64,000 bases of DNA, taken from UBA4466 sp963925035. Lineage in GTDB: Bacteria > Bacteroidota > Bacteroidia > Flavobacteriales_D > Crocinitomicaceae. Shown here one piece after another: positions 1 through 9,203 of the stretch. Every line of letters begins with the position of its first letter. Within the stretch, counting starts at the first letter, position 1. Location of the stretch: the NCBI GenBank assembly GCA_963925035.1, contig CAWUSK010000039.1, forward strand, positions 1 through 64,000, read 5' to 3'. The notes under the pieces are model-generated. The model saw only the letters and a list, made by a program, of their open reading frames with translations. It did not search any database and was not told where the DNA came from. A program made the position numbers and the translations under genes.

Positions 1-420
1 TTCTGCCATTTGAAATGGATCTCCACCTCGCTGCGACATGATCATTTTAGCTAGCGGTTCCAATCCTAACTTCTTTGCTTTCTCTCCTCTTGTCAAACGT
101 TTTTGTTTGTAAGGCAAATACAAATCTTCCAATAAAACAGGGTCGAAACAATCCAAAATCTTTGATTTCAATTCGCTTGTCAACTGATTCTGCTCTTCAA
201 TTGCTGAAAGAATGGTTTTTTGACGTCCGATTAAGTCATTGAATTTTTTTACCTCATCTCGGATAAAAGCAATTTCAACTTCATCCAAACCTCCTGACAT
301 TTCCTTTCTATAACGCGCGATAAATGGTACAGTCGATCCTTCGCTCAACAATCCAACTACATTCTTAATCGACGATTCCTTAAATCCCGTTACCTTTTTT
401 ATATATTCTTGCTCTTGCAT
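1..420 (-). CDS. tex: Tex-family RNA-binding transcription accessory protein, N-terminal 140 residues (partial)
   Basis: Reading the complement from an ATG at 418-420 gives 140 codons that run off the left edge, so the C-terminal part is missing. The visible N-terminus contains VPFIARYRKEMSGGLDE and LEDLYLPYKQKRLTRGEKA, hallmarks of the Tex N-terminal region. Full Tex proteins are roughly 700-800 residues, with an N-terminal helical domain, a YqgF-like fold, helix-hairpin-helix motifs and a C-terminal S1 domain; they bind nucleic acid and are linked to transcription processivity and RNA turnover. Only the N-terminal region is seen here. A TAnnTTTG box lies 16 bases upstream of the ATG. The gene is transcribed away from the cytochrome gene at 514. 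Identification is confident; cellular role is from the family. Confidence 0.93.
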   Translation of the reverse strand, partial: MQEQEYIKKVTGFKESSIKNVVGLLSEGSTVPFIARYRKEMSGGLDEVEIAFIRDEVKKFNDLIGRQKTILSAIEEQNQLTSELKSKILDCFDPVLLEDLYLPYKQKRLTRGEKAKKLGLEPLAKMIMSQRGGDPFQMAE

Positions 421-436
421 AACTTCAATTGAATAA

Positions 437-470
437 CAAAAATAGAAGATGTATTGAATTATGTACACAA
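437..470 (-). promoter_or_regulatory. Putative Bacteroidetes-type promoter of tex
   Basis: On the minus strand TATTTTTG (437-444) matches the TAnnTTTG -7 consensus, and a TTG (468-470) lies 23 bases upstream, at the long end of the accepted spacing. The predicted start site would leave a leader of about 12 bases before the tex ATG at 420. Inferred from motif match only. Confidence 0.45.
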
Positions 471-513
471 CAAGAATCTTTTCTTATCTTCGAACTACGA
501 GATTTATACAATT

Positions 514-804
514 ATGAAAAAAATTATTCTTATTGGTGTTGTAGCATTTTTTGCGTCCTGCACACCTAAAACAGCTGAAGTAGTTGAAACTGCTGCACCA
601 ATCATTTATCCAACAACTGAAATTGCACAGGGAAAAGGACTGTATGACGCCAAATGTTCTCAGTGCCATAAACTGAAAGTTGTCGATAAATTCACTACTG
701 AAGAATGGGCGAAAATTTTACCTGACATGGTTGGAAAAGCAAAACTTCCAGACAATGAAACTGCTATGATTCAAGAATTCATTGCTTGGGAGCTTAATAA
801 TTAA
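514..804 (+). CDS. c-type cytochrome lipoprotein
   Basis: A 96-residue exported protein. The ATG at 514 is chosen over one at 454 because it begins a typical lipoprotein signal (MKKIILIGVVAFFASC, lipid-modified Cys at 16). CSQCH at residues 48-52 is a CxxCH motif for covalent heme attachment, and Met72 could be the sixth ligand. It should be a monoheme cytochrome c anchored to a membrane on the periplasmic side and carrying electrons for an unidentified partner. The stop codon overlaps the start of the CoA-transferase gene by one base (TAATG), so it is the first gene of a three-gene translationally coupled set. The functional link between a cytochrome and a CoA-transferase is not obvious. Confidence 0.88.
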   Translation: MKKIILIGVVAFFASCTPKTAEVVETAAPIIYPTTEIAQGKGLYDAKCSQCHKLKVVDKFTTEEWAKILPDMVGKAKLPDNETAMIQEFIAWELNN

Positions 805-1856
805 TGCTAAACACTTTAAAAATAATTGATGCGAGCTCGGTTCTTGCCGGACCTTCTGTGGCTACATTTTTCGCTGAACTCGGAGCTGAAGTGATTAAAA
901 TTGAACATCCAAAACATCCTGATGTTACACGAAGTTGGAAGTTGCCTTCTGAAGATTCAAACTCTGCAGTTTCAGCATATTTCTCAAGTATCAACTATAA
1001 AAAAACATATCAAAAACTAAATTTAAAGTCTGAAGAGGACCGAAATGCTTTTCTAAAGTTGACGAAATCCGCCGACATCTTAATCACCAACTTCAAGAAG
1101 GGAGATACTGACAAGTTCGGAATCAAAGATGAATTACTTTTACAAAATAATCCTCGGTTGATTCATGGTAAAATCAATGGTTACGGTTCTGAAAGCGATC
1201 GTGTGGCGTATGATTTAATTCTACAAGCAGAATCTGGTTTTATGTCAATGAATGGAACTTCAGAAAGTGGCCCCGTGAAAATGCCAGTTGCGTTGATTGA
1301 CGTTTTGGCTGCACACCATTTAAAAGAAGGGATTTTATTAGCGCTATACGAACGTGAGAAATCCGGAAAAGGAAAAGTAGTAAGCGTTTCTTTGTACGAT
1401 GCAGCATTGAGTAGTTTGGTAAACCAAGCTTCTAATTATTTGATGGGAGGAAAAGTCCCACAACGCATTGGAAGTTTACACCCGAACATTGCACCGTACG
1501 GTGAAACCTTTAAAACAAAAGACAAAGCGCTAATTACTTTTGCAATAGGGTCAGACGGACATTTTGAAAAACTATGTGCAGAATTGCATTTGGAAACACT
1601 TACTACAGACGAGCGTTTTGTGACAAACCAAAATCGTGTGGCAAACAGAATAGTTTTAGCGGAACTGATTCAAGAAAAAGTAAGTCAATATTCATGTACA
1701 GAACTCTTAAATGAATTACAAAAATTGAACGTTCCAGCTGGAAAGATAAAATCTTTGGATGAAGTGTTTGACGTAAAAAGCGCGCAAGAACTTATCCGAA
1801 CAGAAACCATTGACGGAATAAATACTAAGCGGGTGACTTCCGTTGTATTCAAATGA
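804..1856 (+). CDS. CaiB/BaiF family (class III) CoA-transferase
   Basis: A 350-residue protein, somewhat shorter than the usual ~400. It has the family's N-terminal pattern (LAGPSVATFFAELGAEVIKI, residues 14-33), the YDLILQAESGFMSMNG block near 136-151, and the expected catalytic Asp in PVALID (Asp166), which forms the acyl-anhydride intermediate. Family members move CoA between carboxylic acids (formyl-, carnitine-, bile-acid- or 2-methylacyl-CoA), and some are alpha-methylacyl-CoA racemases using the same fold; the substrate cannot be read from sequence. It overlaps the cytochrome gene by one base and the GNAT gene by four (ATGA), implying one operon. Enzyme family is confident, reaction is not. 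Confidence 0.9.
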   Translation: MLNTLKIIDASSVLAGPSVATFFAELGAEVIKIEHPKHPDVTRSWKLPSEDSNSAVSAYFSSINYKKTYQKLNLKSEEDRNAFLKLTKSADILITNFKKGDTDKFGIKDELLLQNNPRLIHGKINGYGSESDRVAYDLILQAESGFMSMNGTSESGPVKMPVALIDVLAAHHLKEGILLALYEREKSGKGKVVSVSLYDAALSSLVNQASNYLMGGKVPQRIGSLHPNIAPYGETFKTKDKALITFAIGSDGHFEKLCAELHLETLTTDERFVTNQNRVANRIVLAELIQEKVSQYSCTELLNELQKLNVPAGKIKSLDEVFDVKSAQELIRTETIDGINTKRVTSVVFK

Positions 1857-2287
1857 ATATAGAAATTAGAACTCCAATTAGCCCGAAAGAATGGGAATTA
1901 TATTACGCTTTGCGTTACGACGTATTGCGTAAACCATTGAACCAGCCTTTAGGTAGTGAACGGAATGATGGTGATTTAAAAGGAATTCACTTTGCGCTTT
2001 TTGAAGATGGAATGTTGCGCGCCATTGCTCGTTTAGACAAAGTAGATGATGAAACAGGACAAACACGTTTTGTTGCTGTTGATACTGTAGTGCAAGGGAA
2101 AGGATTTGGAAAGCTAATTATGGAAGCGGTTGAAGTGAAATCTATTGCACGTGGAAATAAAAAAATGATTCTCCACGCCAGAGATTATGCACTACCATTT
2201 TATTTGCGCTTGGGCTATAACGAAATTGAAAAAAGCTATAAATTGTTTGATGTATTGCAACATTATTTAATGGAGAAGGTGTATTAG
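1853..2287 (+). CDS. GNAT family N-acetyltransferase
   Basis: A 144-residue single-domain acetyltransferase. The acetyl-CoA pyrophosphate-binding loop is visible as QGKGFG (81-86) after the beta-4 strand TRFVAVDTVV, and YLRLGY near the C-terminus is the usual motif-B end. The overall shape resembles ElaA-like small GNATs. It is the last gene of the cytochrome/CoA-transferase trio and starts inside the preceding stop (ATGA). The substrate, whether small molecule or protein N-terminus, is unknown. The downstream hairpin at 2327-2352 has its T-run on the other strand. Confidence 0.85.
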   Translation: MNIEIRTPISPKEWELYYALRYDVLRKPLNQPLGSERNDGDLKGIHFALFEDGMLRAIARLDKVDDETGQTRFVAVDTVVQGKGFGKLIMEAVEVKSIARGNKKMILHARDYALPFYLRLGYNEIEKSYKLFDVLQHYLMEKVY

Positions 2288-2320
2288 TTTAATATCAACT
2301 GAAGTTAATGCGTCAGAACC

Positions 2321-2352
2321 AAAAAAACTCCTAATAATAAATTATTAGGAGT
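2321..2352 (-). terminator. Rho-independent terminator for the minus-strand PepSY/membrane-protein genes
   Basis: ACTCCTAATAAT (2327-2338) and ATTATTAGGAGT (2341-2352) form a perfect 12-base inverted repeat. On the minus strand the stem is followed directly by seven T residues (A7 at 2321-2327 on the plus strand), so it ends transcription coming from 2382. On the plus strand there is no T-run. Confidence 0.85.
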
Positions 2353-2381
2353 AAAGTCAACTAAAATTAATTTCGAGTTTC

Positions 2382-2891
2382 TTACACAAATAATAACACT
2401 AAGGCTAAAACGAATCCAATTGCAGTGAAAATCATTCCTTTTTTAAACATACTTGAACTTGGTATAAACATCCAAAAAGAAGAAATAACAAAAAACAACA
2501 ATGAACATCCAAAAATGATGTTCAAAATGTATAAGGGTTGGCTGCTTTTCGCTTTATGTAAATGCGTCATTTTATCTAAAACATATGGAAGCTCCTTTGT
2601 TATGAATTGAGCTTTTCCTGTTTTACTGTTGTAACTTCCCCCCTCAAAAGAAATTATATTGCCTTTTGTTTTTACGCCTTCAAGTTCTCGCATATCTAAT
2701 GCTTGTGCAAGCGCCTCACCTTCTAGATTTGGTTTCAAAGATACTTTATGTTCTGTTTCAACTTTAAATGTATCACTGTCTCTAAATATTAATACAATTC
2801 CACTAATTGCGTAAACTGCCATTATTCCCGAAAGAAAAAATCCTAAATAACGGTGAATAATTCTCATTTTACCTTCTGTTTTTCTTCCCAT
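2382..2891 (-). CDS. PepSY-associated transmembrane domain protein
   Basis: A 169-residue membrane protein. The N-terminal block IIHRYLGFFLSGIMAVYAISG (residues 11-31, longest quoted run kept to the motif IHRYLGFFLSGIMAVYAISG) is the helix seen in PepSY-associated proteins, and further spans lie at about 120-143 and 152-169. The ~80-residue loop between spans 1 and 2 would be periplasmic and resembles a short PepSY fold. Such proteins are often linked to iron uptake, ferric reductase-like functions or envelope protease control, but no catalytic residue is visible. Its start is four bases from the end of the unknown membrane protein upstream (2896), so the two are probably co-transcribed, ending at the terminator at 2321-2352. 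Confidence 0.7.
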   Translation of the reverse strand: MGRKTEGKMRIIHRYLGFFLSGIMAVYAISGIVLIFRDSDTFKVETEHKVSLKPNLEGEALAQALDMRELEGVKTKGNIISFEGGSYNSKTGKAQFITKELPYVLDKMTHLHKAKSSQPLYILNIIFGCSLLFFVISSFWMFIPSSSMFKKGMIFTAIGFVLALVLLFV

Positions 2892-2895
2892 AATC

Positions 2896-3459
2896 TTATT
2901 TTAATTTTCGTAAACGATCGTCAATTCGCTTTGTAATCAATTTGAACAATAATTCAGTGTCCTTTTTATTGATTTTTCGTCCAAATCGAATGGTTTTTCC
3001 GAAATATTGAAAGTCGATTCGTTCACCACCTTTCACCCAAGGAGATTGTTCCCAAACAGCCTGTATGGATTTTTCTTTGGGTTGATGAACTTCCATTTTT
3101 GCTATATTCTCGTAATAATAAACACTGGATTTTCCATAAGATTTAATCGAACGTTTATAAGACAGCGCCGTTTCATCCAGTTTAAGCAATTCCCTACCCC
3201 ACAAAAGCCAAAAGAAAGAACGCGAAACTTTGATTGCATAATATGCCCAAAACGCCATGAAAATATAAATGATAATTTGCTCTTGTTCTGTCAATAAAAA
3301 CGTGAAATAGGACCAAACAACAGTTGCTCCAATTGTAAACCACATGGCAACCCAAGCGCCCATCACTCCTTTCATCCAAGTTATATTCTCAGGGTAAATT
3401 ACAATTGTCAATTTGTTTTTATCGTCAACAAAACTGACGCGCTCACCAATCCACTTCAT
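2896..3459 (-). CDS. Uncharacterised membrane protein with two N-terminal spans
   Basis: 187 residues, no family recognised. Two hydrophobic spans lie at about 31-56 and 61-77. The remaining ~110 residues are basic and soluble-looking, ending in a Lys/Arg-rich helix (LITKRIDDRLRKLK); several aromatic residues and the pattern DFQYFGKTIRFGRKI suggest a small beta-rich cytoplasmic domain, similar in feel to PH-like or bPH domains, but that is a guess. It is sandwiched between the M42 peptidase gene (13 bases upstream) and the PepSY gene (4 bases downstream), so probably part of one operon. Confidence 0.75.
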   Translation of the reverse strand: MKWIGERVSFVDDKNKLTIVIYPENITWMKGVMGAWVAMWFTIGATVVWSYFTFLLTEQEQIIIYIFMAFWAYYAIKVSRSFFWLLWGRELLKLDETALSYKRSIKSYGKSSVYYYENIAKMEVHQPKEKSIQAVWEQSPWVKGGERIDFQYFGKTIRFGRKINKKDTELLFKLITKRIDDRLRKLK

Positions 3460-3472
3460 ACTGCAAAAATAC

Positions 3473-4546
3473 TTATTTAATGTATCTAAAGTCTTGTCCG
3501 GCTTTAATACTTAACACAGATTCGTAAATCAATTGAATTGCATTTTCAACATCTTCTTTTCTACACATTTCGACTGTAGTATGCATATACCGCAACGGCA
3601 AAGAAATCAAAGCACTTGGCACTCCTTCGTTCGAATATGCAAAAGCATCTGTATCTGTGCCTGTTGCACGTGAAGCTGCTGCGCGTTGGAAAGGGATTTT
3701 ATTTTTTTCTGCTGCTTTAATAATCAACGCCAATAAATTGTTTTGAACTGCAGGTCCGTACGTTAATACAGGTCCCGAACCAGAACTTAAATCACCGTTT
3801 TCAATTTTATCAACCATTGGAGTTTGCGTATCGTGACAAACATCAGTAACAATTGCTACGTCTGGATTGATTTTTTGAGCAATCATTTGAGCCCCTCGCA
3901 ATCCAACTTCTTCTTGTACAGCATTCACAATGTATAATCCAAAAGGCAATTTTATTTTGTTCTTTTTCAAAAGATTGGCTACCTCAGCAATCATAAATCC
4001 ACCCATTCGGTTGTCTAAAGCACGACCGCAATACCTGTTTTTATTTAAAATCATGAATTCGTCTTCAAACGTAACGACACACCCAACATGTACGCCCATT
4101 TTTTCAACTTCTTCCTTGGTAGAGCAACCGCAATCCAAAAAAATATTCTTCATACTTGGTGCATCATCTTTTGTGTGACGCATATGAATCGCTGGCCATC
4201 CAAAAACAGCTTTAACAATTCCTTTATCTGTGTGTATATTTACCCGTTTAGAAGGAGCAATCATGTGATCAGAACCACCGTTTCTTCGCAAGTAAACAAA
4301 TCCTTCTTTAGTAATGTAGTGAACGAACCATGAAATTTCATCAGCATGCGCTTCAATCACAACTTTATATTTCGCTTCAGGATTTATCACTCCGACAACT
4401 GTCCCGTAATTATCAGTAAAATACGAATCGATGTTTGGCTTGATATAATCTAACCACAATTTCTGCCCTTTAGATTCAAAACCCGTTGGCGAAGCATTGT
4501 TTAAATAAACTTCCAGAAATTTTTGTGATGCTGCAGATATTTTCAT
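3473..4546 (-). CDS. M42 family metallo-aminopeptidase (glutamyl aminopeptidase/cellulase M type)
   Basis: 357 residues, typical length for M42. Visible metal-site motifs: EAHADE (His67, Asp69), LDNRMGGF (bridging Asp178), EEVGLRGA (Glu212 general base, Glu213 ligand), TDVCHD (Asp235), and a late His in RYMHTTVEM. Also GTDTDAF, characteristic of the family. These are cytosolic, usually dodecameric, tetrahedral aminopeptidases that trim short peptides after proteasome-like or oligopeptidase digestion. All catalytic residues seem present. A good TTG-N19-TACTTTTG promoter lies just upstream and overlaps the 3' end of the neighbouring gene. Substrate preference within M42 (acidic, basic or broad) cannot be decided. 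Confidence 0.93.
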   Translation of the reverse strand: MKISAASQKFLEVYLNNASPTGFESKGQKLWLDYIKPNIDSYFTDNYGTVVGVINPEAKYKVVIEAHADEISWFVHYITKEGFVYLRRNGGSDHMIAPSKRVNIHTDKGIVKAVFGWPAIHMRHTKDDAPSMKNIFLDCGCSTKEEVEKMGVHVGCVVTFEDEFMILNKNRYCGRALDNRMGGFMIAEVANLLKKNKIKLPFGLYIVNAVQEEVGLRGAQMIAQKINPDVAIVTDVCHDTQTPMVDKIENGDLSSGSGPVLTYGPAVQNNLLALIIKAAEKNKIPFQRAAASRATGTDTDAFAYSNEGVPSALISLPLRYMHTTVEMCRKEDVENAIQLIYESVLSIKAGQDFRYIK

Positions 4547-4566
4547 GTCTTTTGATTTCGTTTTCT

Positions 4567-4596
4567 CAAAAGTAATGAAAGTTCTTATCTAAGCAA
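4567..4596 (-). promoter_or_regulatory. Putative Bacteroidetes promoter of the M42 peptidase operon
   Basis: On the minus strand TACTTTTG (4567-4574) is a perfect TAnnTTTG box and TTG (4594-4596) sits 19 bases upstream, the classic -33/-7 spacing. The -33 element lies inside the last codons of the 1190-residue T9SS protein gene. Motif evidence only. Confidence 0.6.
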
Positions 4597-7500
4597 TGTG
4601 ATATTACCTTTTACAATGGCTTCTTCATCGTTGATGCATTTAACATCCAAGTAGTAATCGTAGACATCTGGATCTAAATACTTGCCTTTGTATCTTCCAT
4701 CCCAACCAAATGAGCGTTCATGAGATTCAAACACCAATTCTCCCCAACGGTCATAGATTCTGAATATCATTTCTTCGAAAGGACCTTCTACATATAAGAT
4801 GTCATTTTCACCATCACCGTTCGGAGAGAATGCATTCGGCACAAACACGTATGGCTCACCACATTCATAAACGTAGGTTTTTACTAATACTTGTGTAGAT
4901 TTTGTACAAGCTCCATTCGTAACGAACACAGTGTAATTGGTTGTTTGGTCAACGGTGACTGATGTTATTTGGCTTGTCGGACTTGCTACAGTTCCAATTG
5001 GAAACCAAAGGTATTCATAACCTCCAGGATTTGCAGTTAAGGTCACAACTGCTCCACTTGCCACGAGATATTCACTAGCAGTAGCACTAATCACTCCAGT
5101 AGAAATATCATCCACAGAAATTCGAATAGAATCAGTCACGACACAACCGTTGTTAGAGGTCGCTGTGACGTACAAATATTGCGAAATGTTAGGATTTACT
5201 TCTACAACATTTGACGAAGATGGTGTTACAACAATCGAATCTGGACTCCAAACATAACTGAATATTAATGACGGATTAGAATTTGTAGCAATAATGAGCG
5301 TAGTTTCTCCTTTACAAATAGAATCATTCCCGGAGAGAGTTATGGAGGCGCCAATAAAGTCAACATAAACGCTATCCACCAACGAGCATCCTGCGTTGCT
5401 TACTTGAACATAATATATTCCGGGCTGGGTTGGTGTATACGTGAATATAGAATCTGTTTGATCCGCATTTAAAGGTACAGTAAATGTCAAGTCTTCTGAC
5501 CAGATAAAATTATCAGCGATACCATTGGTATAGGCAATGAAATCTATGGATTCAGGATTACAAAATACTTGATCTGTAATTGTACTCAACCCTAATGAAT
5601 CATAGACTGTGATTGTCAATTGTGCTGTATCTGTAATCAAACAAATACTGTCTGTTACATACAAGAATATTTCATAAGTTCCGGGCGTATTGAAAGTCAC
5701 TGTTGGTTCGAAAGTGATAGAAGTTGTGTCTCCATTCCCTAAGTCCCATAAGTAAGAATCAGAATCGGAAGAAAAATTATCAAACGTTACGGTAAAAGGA
5801 GCACAACCAATATTATTGTCAACGGTGAACTCTGCAATTGGAATTAATTCAAAATCGAATTTAAATAAGATGTTATTGCAATTAGTGCTTAAATTAGTAT
5901 CCGACCAAACTGAGCTTGGAAAAGTAGGGAAATCACTATATCCATTACACCCCCCACAAACAGATTGATAGACAACTCCATTTTTATCAAAACGCGAAGT
6001 CCCACCATCAACATGTTCATCAGCAGATGGTCCTCCTAAATAGCTTCCGTACAATATATCGGCAAACTCTCTTTCAATTACTAATAAATAAAAATCATTC
6101 GAAGCTGAAGCGGACGACTGCTCTGCATCAGCAGTTACGGGTAAATTGTTGATGTTACCAGCTTGCACGAAACTTGGACCCCAACCAGATATATAGATAT
6201 TGCCACAAAGGTCTACTAAAAATGCAGCTGGTGAAATATTTGAAGTAGCATCTCCGTTGCCGAATGTCGTAGAATTTTGAACAATACTCAGAGTAGAATC
6301 TAATTTTATCACAAATTGACTACTATTCGGATTAACAAAAGGAGAATTGATAACAGGAAACGCTCCATTTAATGACTGTCCCAGAAGATAAACATTGTTC
6401 GCTCTATCTATTTCCGCAAAAAACGCTTGATCATAATTAGCAGTTCCAATATACGAGGCACCAATAAGACTCTGTCCATTTCCGGATAATTTAGCTACAA
6501 ATCCGTCAGTTTTTCCTCCATTATAGTTTGGTTGCCATCCAGCAGCCGTTCCCATTAAGTTTGTTGAACTTGTTCCCCCGCAAAACACTACATTAGAACT
6601 GGAATCTATTTTTACCGAATAACAAGCATCCAATTCAGCTCCGCCATAATACGTTGACCATAACAATGAAGATAAAGTGTTGTTCAACTTAAAAACTACT
6701 CCATCTTGTTCGCCCGCATTAAATCCTTGTATGGGAGACGCAGTTGGAAAATCATTAGAACGAGTGCAAGAAGCTATAACACAATTTCCAGCATCATCCA
6801 GCATTATTTCACCCCTAAAATTATCACCATAATTAAAAACCAAAGAATCATAAATAGGATTATTCCCTGCGTTCATTACGTTATTAATTCCATCATTGCC
6901 AGAACCTCCAATATAAGTAGAACCCAATAACAACATTCCATTAGAACTCAACTTTGAAACATAGATATCCGTTCCATTTACCCCGTAAGTAACCGCATTC
7001 CCGTAAAAATTCGCTCCCGAAACACCGCCAGAATGAGTTGATTGATAACCATTTTGAATTGGAAAATCGATACTCGAAGTTGCACCAAAAAAGTATAAAT
7101 TATCATTTTCATCAGCAATTAAACTATGAACAGTTTCTGTACCTATGTTATCATTCCCTCCTCCCATGAAACAAGTCCATAACATTTGAGTTCCATCCGC
7201 CGAATATTTAGAAATAAACACGTCTGTAACACCATATGTTCCTGCTGGATCATTTGCCGAGGGCATAATATTAGTCATATTGGTTGTTGTATTCCAAGAT
7301 GGTCCTGGTGTTGGATAGGCATTCCCAAAAACTGTTCCTCCAGAATATGCTTTCCCGTCATGTGCATAAGTTGCAGTCATTCCAAAGTTATCCGTTTCAG
7401 AACCTGAATAGGTTGCGAATATGAGCACTGGATCAATAACTAGTGTGACAAAAGGATTGTACTCTCCCAATACAAAATTTACTCTGTTGGCTTCCAACTG

Positions 7501-8157
7501 AAAAGAGCATTCCACCTCGATTATTTTTCCATTTACAATTTGATATGCATACGGTTTTTGCTCTATAATATTTCCCAGGGCAGTACCTATGATTAAGTTT
7601 TCTTTTTTATCTATATTAATTGAGCGTTGCCCTTCATATTCTAATTTGATAACAGATGGGTCTACTCCAGGCTGCACATGAAATTCATATTTCAATTGCT
7701 CTAATTCTTCAATCAGTTTTAAATCAATTCCATCGTATAAACCGTGCATAATTGCTTCGCTATACCCACGAACTTCTGAAGCCCATTTACTTTTATCATT
7801 TCCTAAAAAATAATTGTAATAGTTGGGTGTTTCGCCAAATTTTTCAATGGAATTAACTTCATTTGAGCCAATAAAATTTAGATGAACTATTGTTTGTCTA
7901 TTTTCTTTTGGACCATCAATTTTAGTATAATTAGCATGTGCTTCATGTGTGCCAGAAAAATCTTGTAAATGAAAAACCATTTTCTTTTGTTCCACCCACA
8001 AATTCCCTCCATCAAATTTGGATTGAAACAAGACTTGATCGTTCCATTGCCCTTTATTTTCTATGAATGAATGAAGAATTGAGTGCTCATGCGCAATCTC
8101 TTGTCCGTTGACAAACATTGAAGAAATATAAAGTAAAGAAAGCAGTAGAAATCGCAT
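4585..8157 (-). CDS. T9SS type-B sorted surface protein with SBBP-like repeats and PKD domain
   Basis: 1190 residues from the ATG at 8157 (signal peptide MRFLLLSLLYISSMFVNGQ); an upstream in-frame TTG at 8166 is less likely. Order of parts: an N-terminal domain starting FIENKGQWNDQVLFQSKFDGG, as in DUF7948/SBBP proteins; a long beta-propeller-like stretch with repeated units such as STYIGGSGND, STYYGGAELDA and GSYLGGPSADE; a PKD domain around 770-850 (LWDLGNGDTTSITFEPTVTF); further Ig-like segments; and a C-terminal type-B T9SS signal (VPNAFSPNGDGENDILYVEG, ending KGNITLLR) from about 1100. It should cross the inner membrane by Sec and the outer membrane by T9SS. No enzymatic motif was found; an adhesin or matrix role is inferred. 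Confidence 0.9.
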   Translation of the reverse strand: MRFLLLSLLYISSMFVNGQEIAHEHSILHSFIENKGQWNDQVLFQSKFDGGNLWVEQKKMVFHLQDFSGTHEAHANYTKIDGPKENRQTIVHLNFIGSNEVNSIEKFGETPNYYNYFLGNDKSKWASEVRGYSEAIMHGLYDGIDLKLIEELEQLKYEFHVQPGVDPSVIKLEYEGQRSINIDKKENLIIGTALGNIIEQKPYAYQIVNGKIIEVECSFQLEANRVNFVLGEYNPFVTLVIDPVLIFATYSGSETDNFGMTATYAHDGKAYSGGTVFGNAYPTPGPSWNTTTNMTNIMPSANDPAGTYGVTDVFISKYSADGTQMLWTCFMGGGNDNIGTETVHSLIADENDNLYFFGATSSIDFPIQNGYQSTHSGGVSGANFYGNAVTYGVNGTDIYVSKLSSNGMLLLGSTYIGGSGNDGINNVMNAGNNPIYDSLVFNYGDNFRGEIMLDDAGNCVIASCTRSNDFPTASPIQGFNAGEQDGVVFKLNNTLSSLLWSTYYGGAELDACYSVKIDSSSNVVFCGGTSSTNLMGTAAGWQPNYNGGKTDGFVAKLSGNGQSLIGASYIGTANYDQAFFAEIDRANNVYLLGQSLNGAFPVINSPFVNPNSSQFVIKLDSTLSIVQNSTTFGNGDATSNISPAAFLVDLCGNIYISGWGPSFVQAGNINNLPVTADAEQSSASASNDFYLLVIEREFADILYGSYLGGPSADEHVDGGTSRFDKNGVVYQSVCGGCNGYSDFPTFPSSVWSDTNLSTNCNNILFKFDFELIPIAEFTVDNNIGCAPFTVTFDNFSSDSDSYLWDLGNGDTTSITFEPTVTFNTPGTYEIFLYVTDSICLITDTAQLTITVYDSLGLSTITDQVFCNPESIDFIAYTNGIADNFIWSEDLTFTVPLNADQTDSIFTYTPTQPGIYYVQVSNAGCSLVDSVYVDFIGASITLSGNDSICKGETTLIIATNSNPSLIFSYVWSPDSIVVTPSSSNVVEVNPNISQYLYVTATSNNGCVVTDSIRISVDDISTGVISATASEYLVASGAVVTLTANPGGYEYLWFPIGTVASPTSQITSVTVDQTTNYTVFVTNGACTKSTQVLVKTYVYECGEPYVFVPNAFSPNGDGENDILYVEGPFEEMIFRIYDRWGELVFESHERSFGWDGRYKGKYLDPDVYDYYLDVKCINDEEAIVKGNITLLR

Positions 8158-8237
8158 GTATATCAAAATAGTTGAACTCTAAATTAGTGATTTAATTATA
8201 AGACGCCAAAACACCTGCAAAAGTTTACCGAAAACCT

Positions 8238-8245
8238 TATTTTTG
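8238..8245 (+). promoter_or_regulatory. Putative -7 box giving a (nearly) leaderless mRNA for the flavoprotein gene
   Basis: TATTTTTG at 8238-8245 matches TAnnTTTG and ends only four bases before the ATG at 8250. If used, transcription would begin at or next to the start codon. No convincing -33 TTG is visible at 17-23 bases, which lowers confidence. Confidence 0.4.
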
Positions 8246-8249
8246 AGGC

Positions 8250-9203
8250 ATGGGAAATCGCATTACAACTTTATTCAATATTGAGTACCCGTTAATCCAA
8301 GCAGGAATGATTTGGTGCTCTGGTTGGGAACTTGCTTCGGCTGTTTCTAATGCAGGTGGATTGGGAATTATTGGTTCTGGATCAATGTATCCTCAAGTTC
8401 TAGAAGAACACATTTTAAAATGTCAAAAAGCTACTGATAAACCTTTCGCTGTTAATTTACCAATGTTGTATCCAGATATCGATAAACATATTGAAATCAT
8501 TATTCGCTTAAAAGTCCCAATCGTTTTTACTTCTGCAGGAAATCCAAAAACATGGACGGAACATTTAAAATCGCATGGAATAACTGTTGTTCATGTTGTT
8601 TCTAGTTTGAAATTTGCTTTAAAATCGGAAGAAGCTGGAGTTGATGGAGTTGTTGTAGAAGGATTTGAAGCTGGTGGCCATAATGGACGAGATGAGACTA
8701 CAACCTTGTGCTTAATTCCTATGGTTGCGGAAAAAGTAAAAATTCCAGTCATCGCGGCAGGTGGAATTGGAACCGGTCGTGGAATGTTGGCAGCAATGAA
8801 TTTAGGTGCAGACGGTGTTCAAATCGGAAGTCGTTTTGTGGCTTCAATCGAATCAAGCGCTCACCAAAATTTTAAAAATGTTGTTGTTGGCTCGAATGAA
8901 GGAGATACAGATTTGACATTGAAAAACGTGACTCCAGTGCGATTAGTGAAAAATGCATTTTACAATCAATTGAAGGAGGCCTACGAGAGAAACGCAGATG
9001 TGGAAGAATTAAAAGCAATTTTAGGTCGTGGAAGAGCGAAAAAAGGAATGTTTGAAGGCGATTTAGTAGAAGGTGAATTGGAAATCGGGCAAATTGCAGG
9101 ATTGATCCACAACATTCTACCAGCGAAAGAAATTGTTGAAGAAATAATAACAGAATATAAAGTGGCAATTGCTGAGCAATCAAGTACTAAATTTCAATTT
9201 TAA
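8250..9203 (+). CDS. Nitronate monooxygenase / 2-nitropropane dioxygenase family flavoprotein
   Basis: 317 residues forming one FMN-binding TIM barrel. Diagnostic pieces: YPLIQAGM at the N-terminus (13-20), AGGHNG (141-146) with the His used by nitronate monooxygenases, the FMN phosphate loop GGIGTGRG (171-178), and GADGVQIGSRF (186-196). Nitronate monooxygenases oxidise toxic propionate-3-nitronate; the same fold includes the enoyl-ACP reductase FabK, which has a very similar sequence pattern, so that alternative stays open. The stop overlaps the next gene's ATG by one base (TAATG), coupling it to the M16 peptidase pair; the biochemical reason is unclear. Confidence 0.85.
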   Translation: MGNRITTLFNIEYPLIQAGMIWCSGWELASAVSNAGGLGIIGSGSMYPQVLEEHILKCQKATDKPFAVNLPMLYPDIDKHIEIIIRLKVPIVFTSAGNPKTWTEHLKSHGITVVHVVSSLKFALKSEEAGVDGVVVEGFEAGGHNGRDETTTLCLIPMVAEKVKIPVIAAGGIGTGRGMLAAMNLGADGVQIGSRFVASIESSAHQNFKNVVVGSNEGDTDLTLKNVTPVRLVKNAFYNQLKEAYERNADVEELKAILGRGRAKKGMFEGDLVEGELEIGQIAGLIHNILPAKEIVEEIITEYKVAIAEQSSTKFQF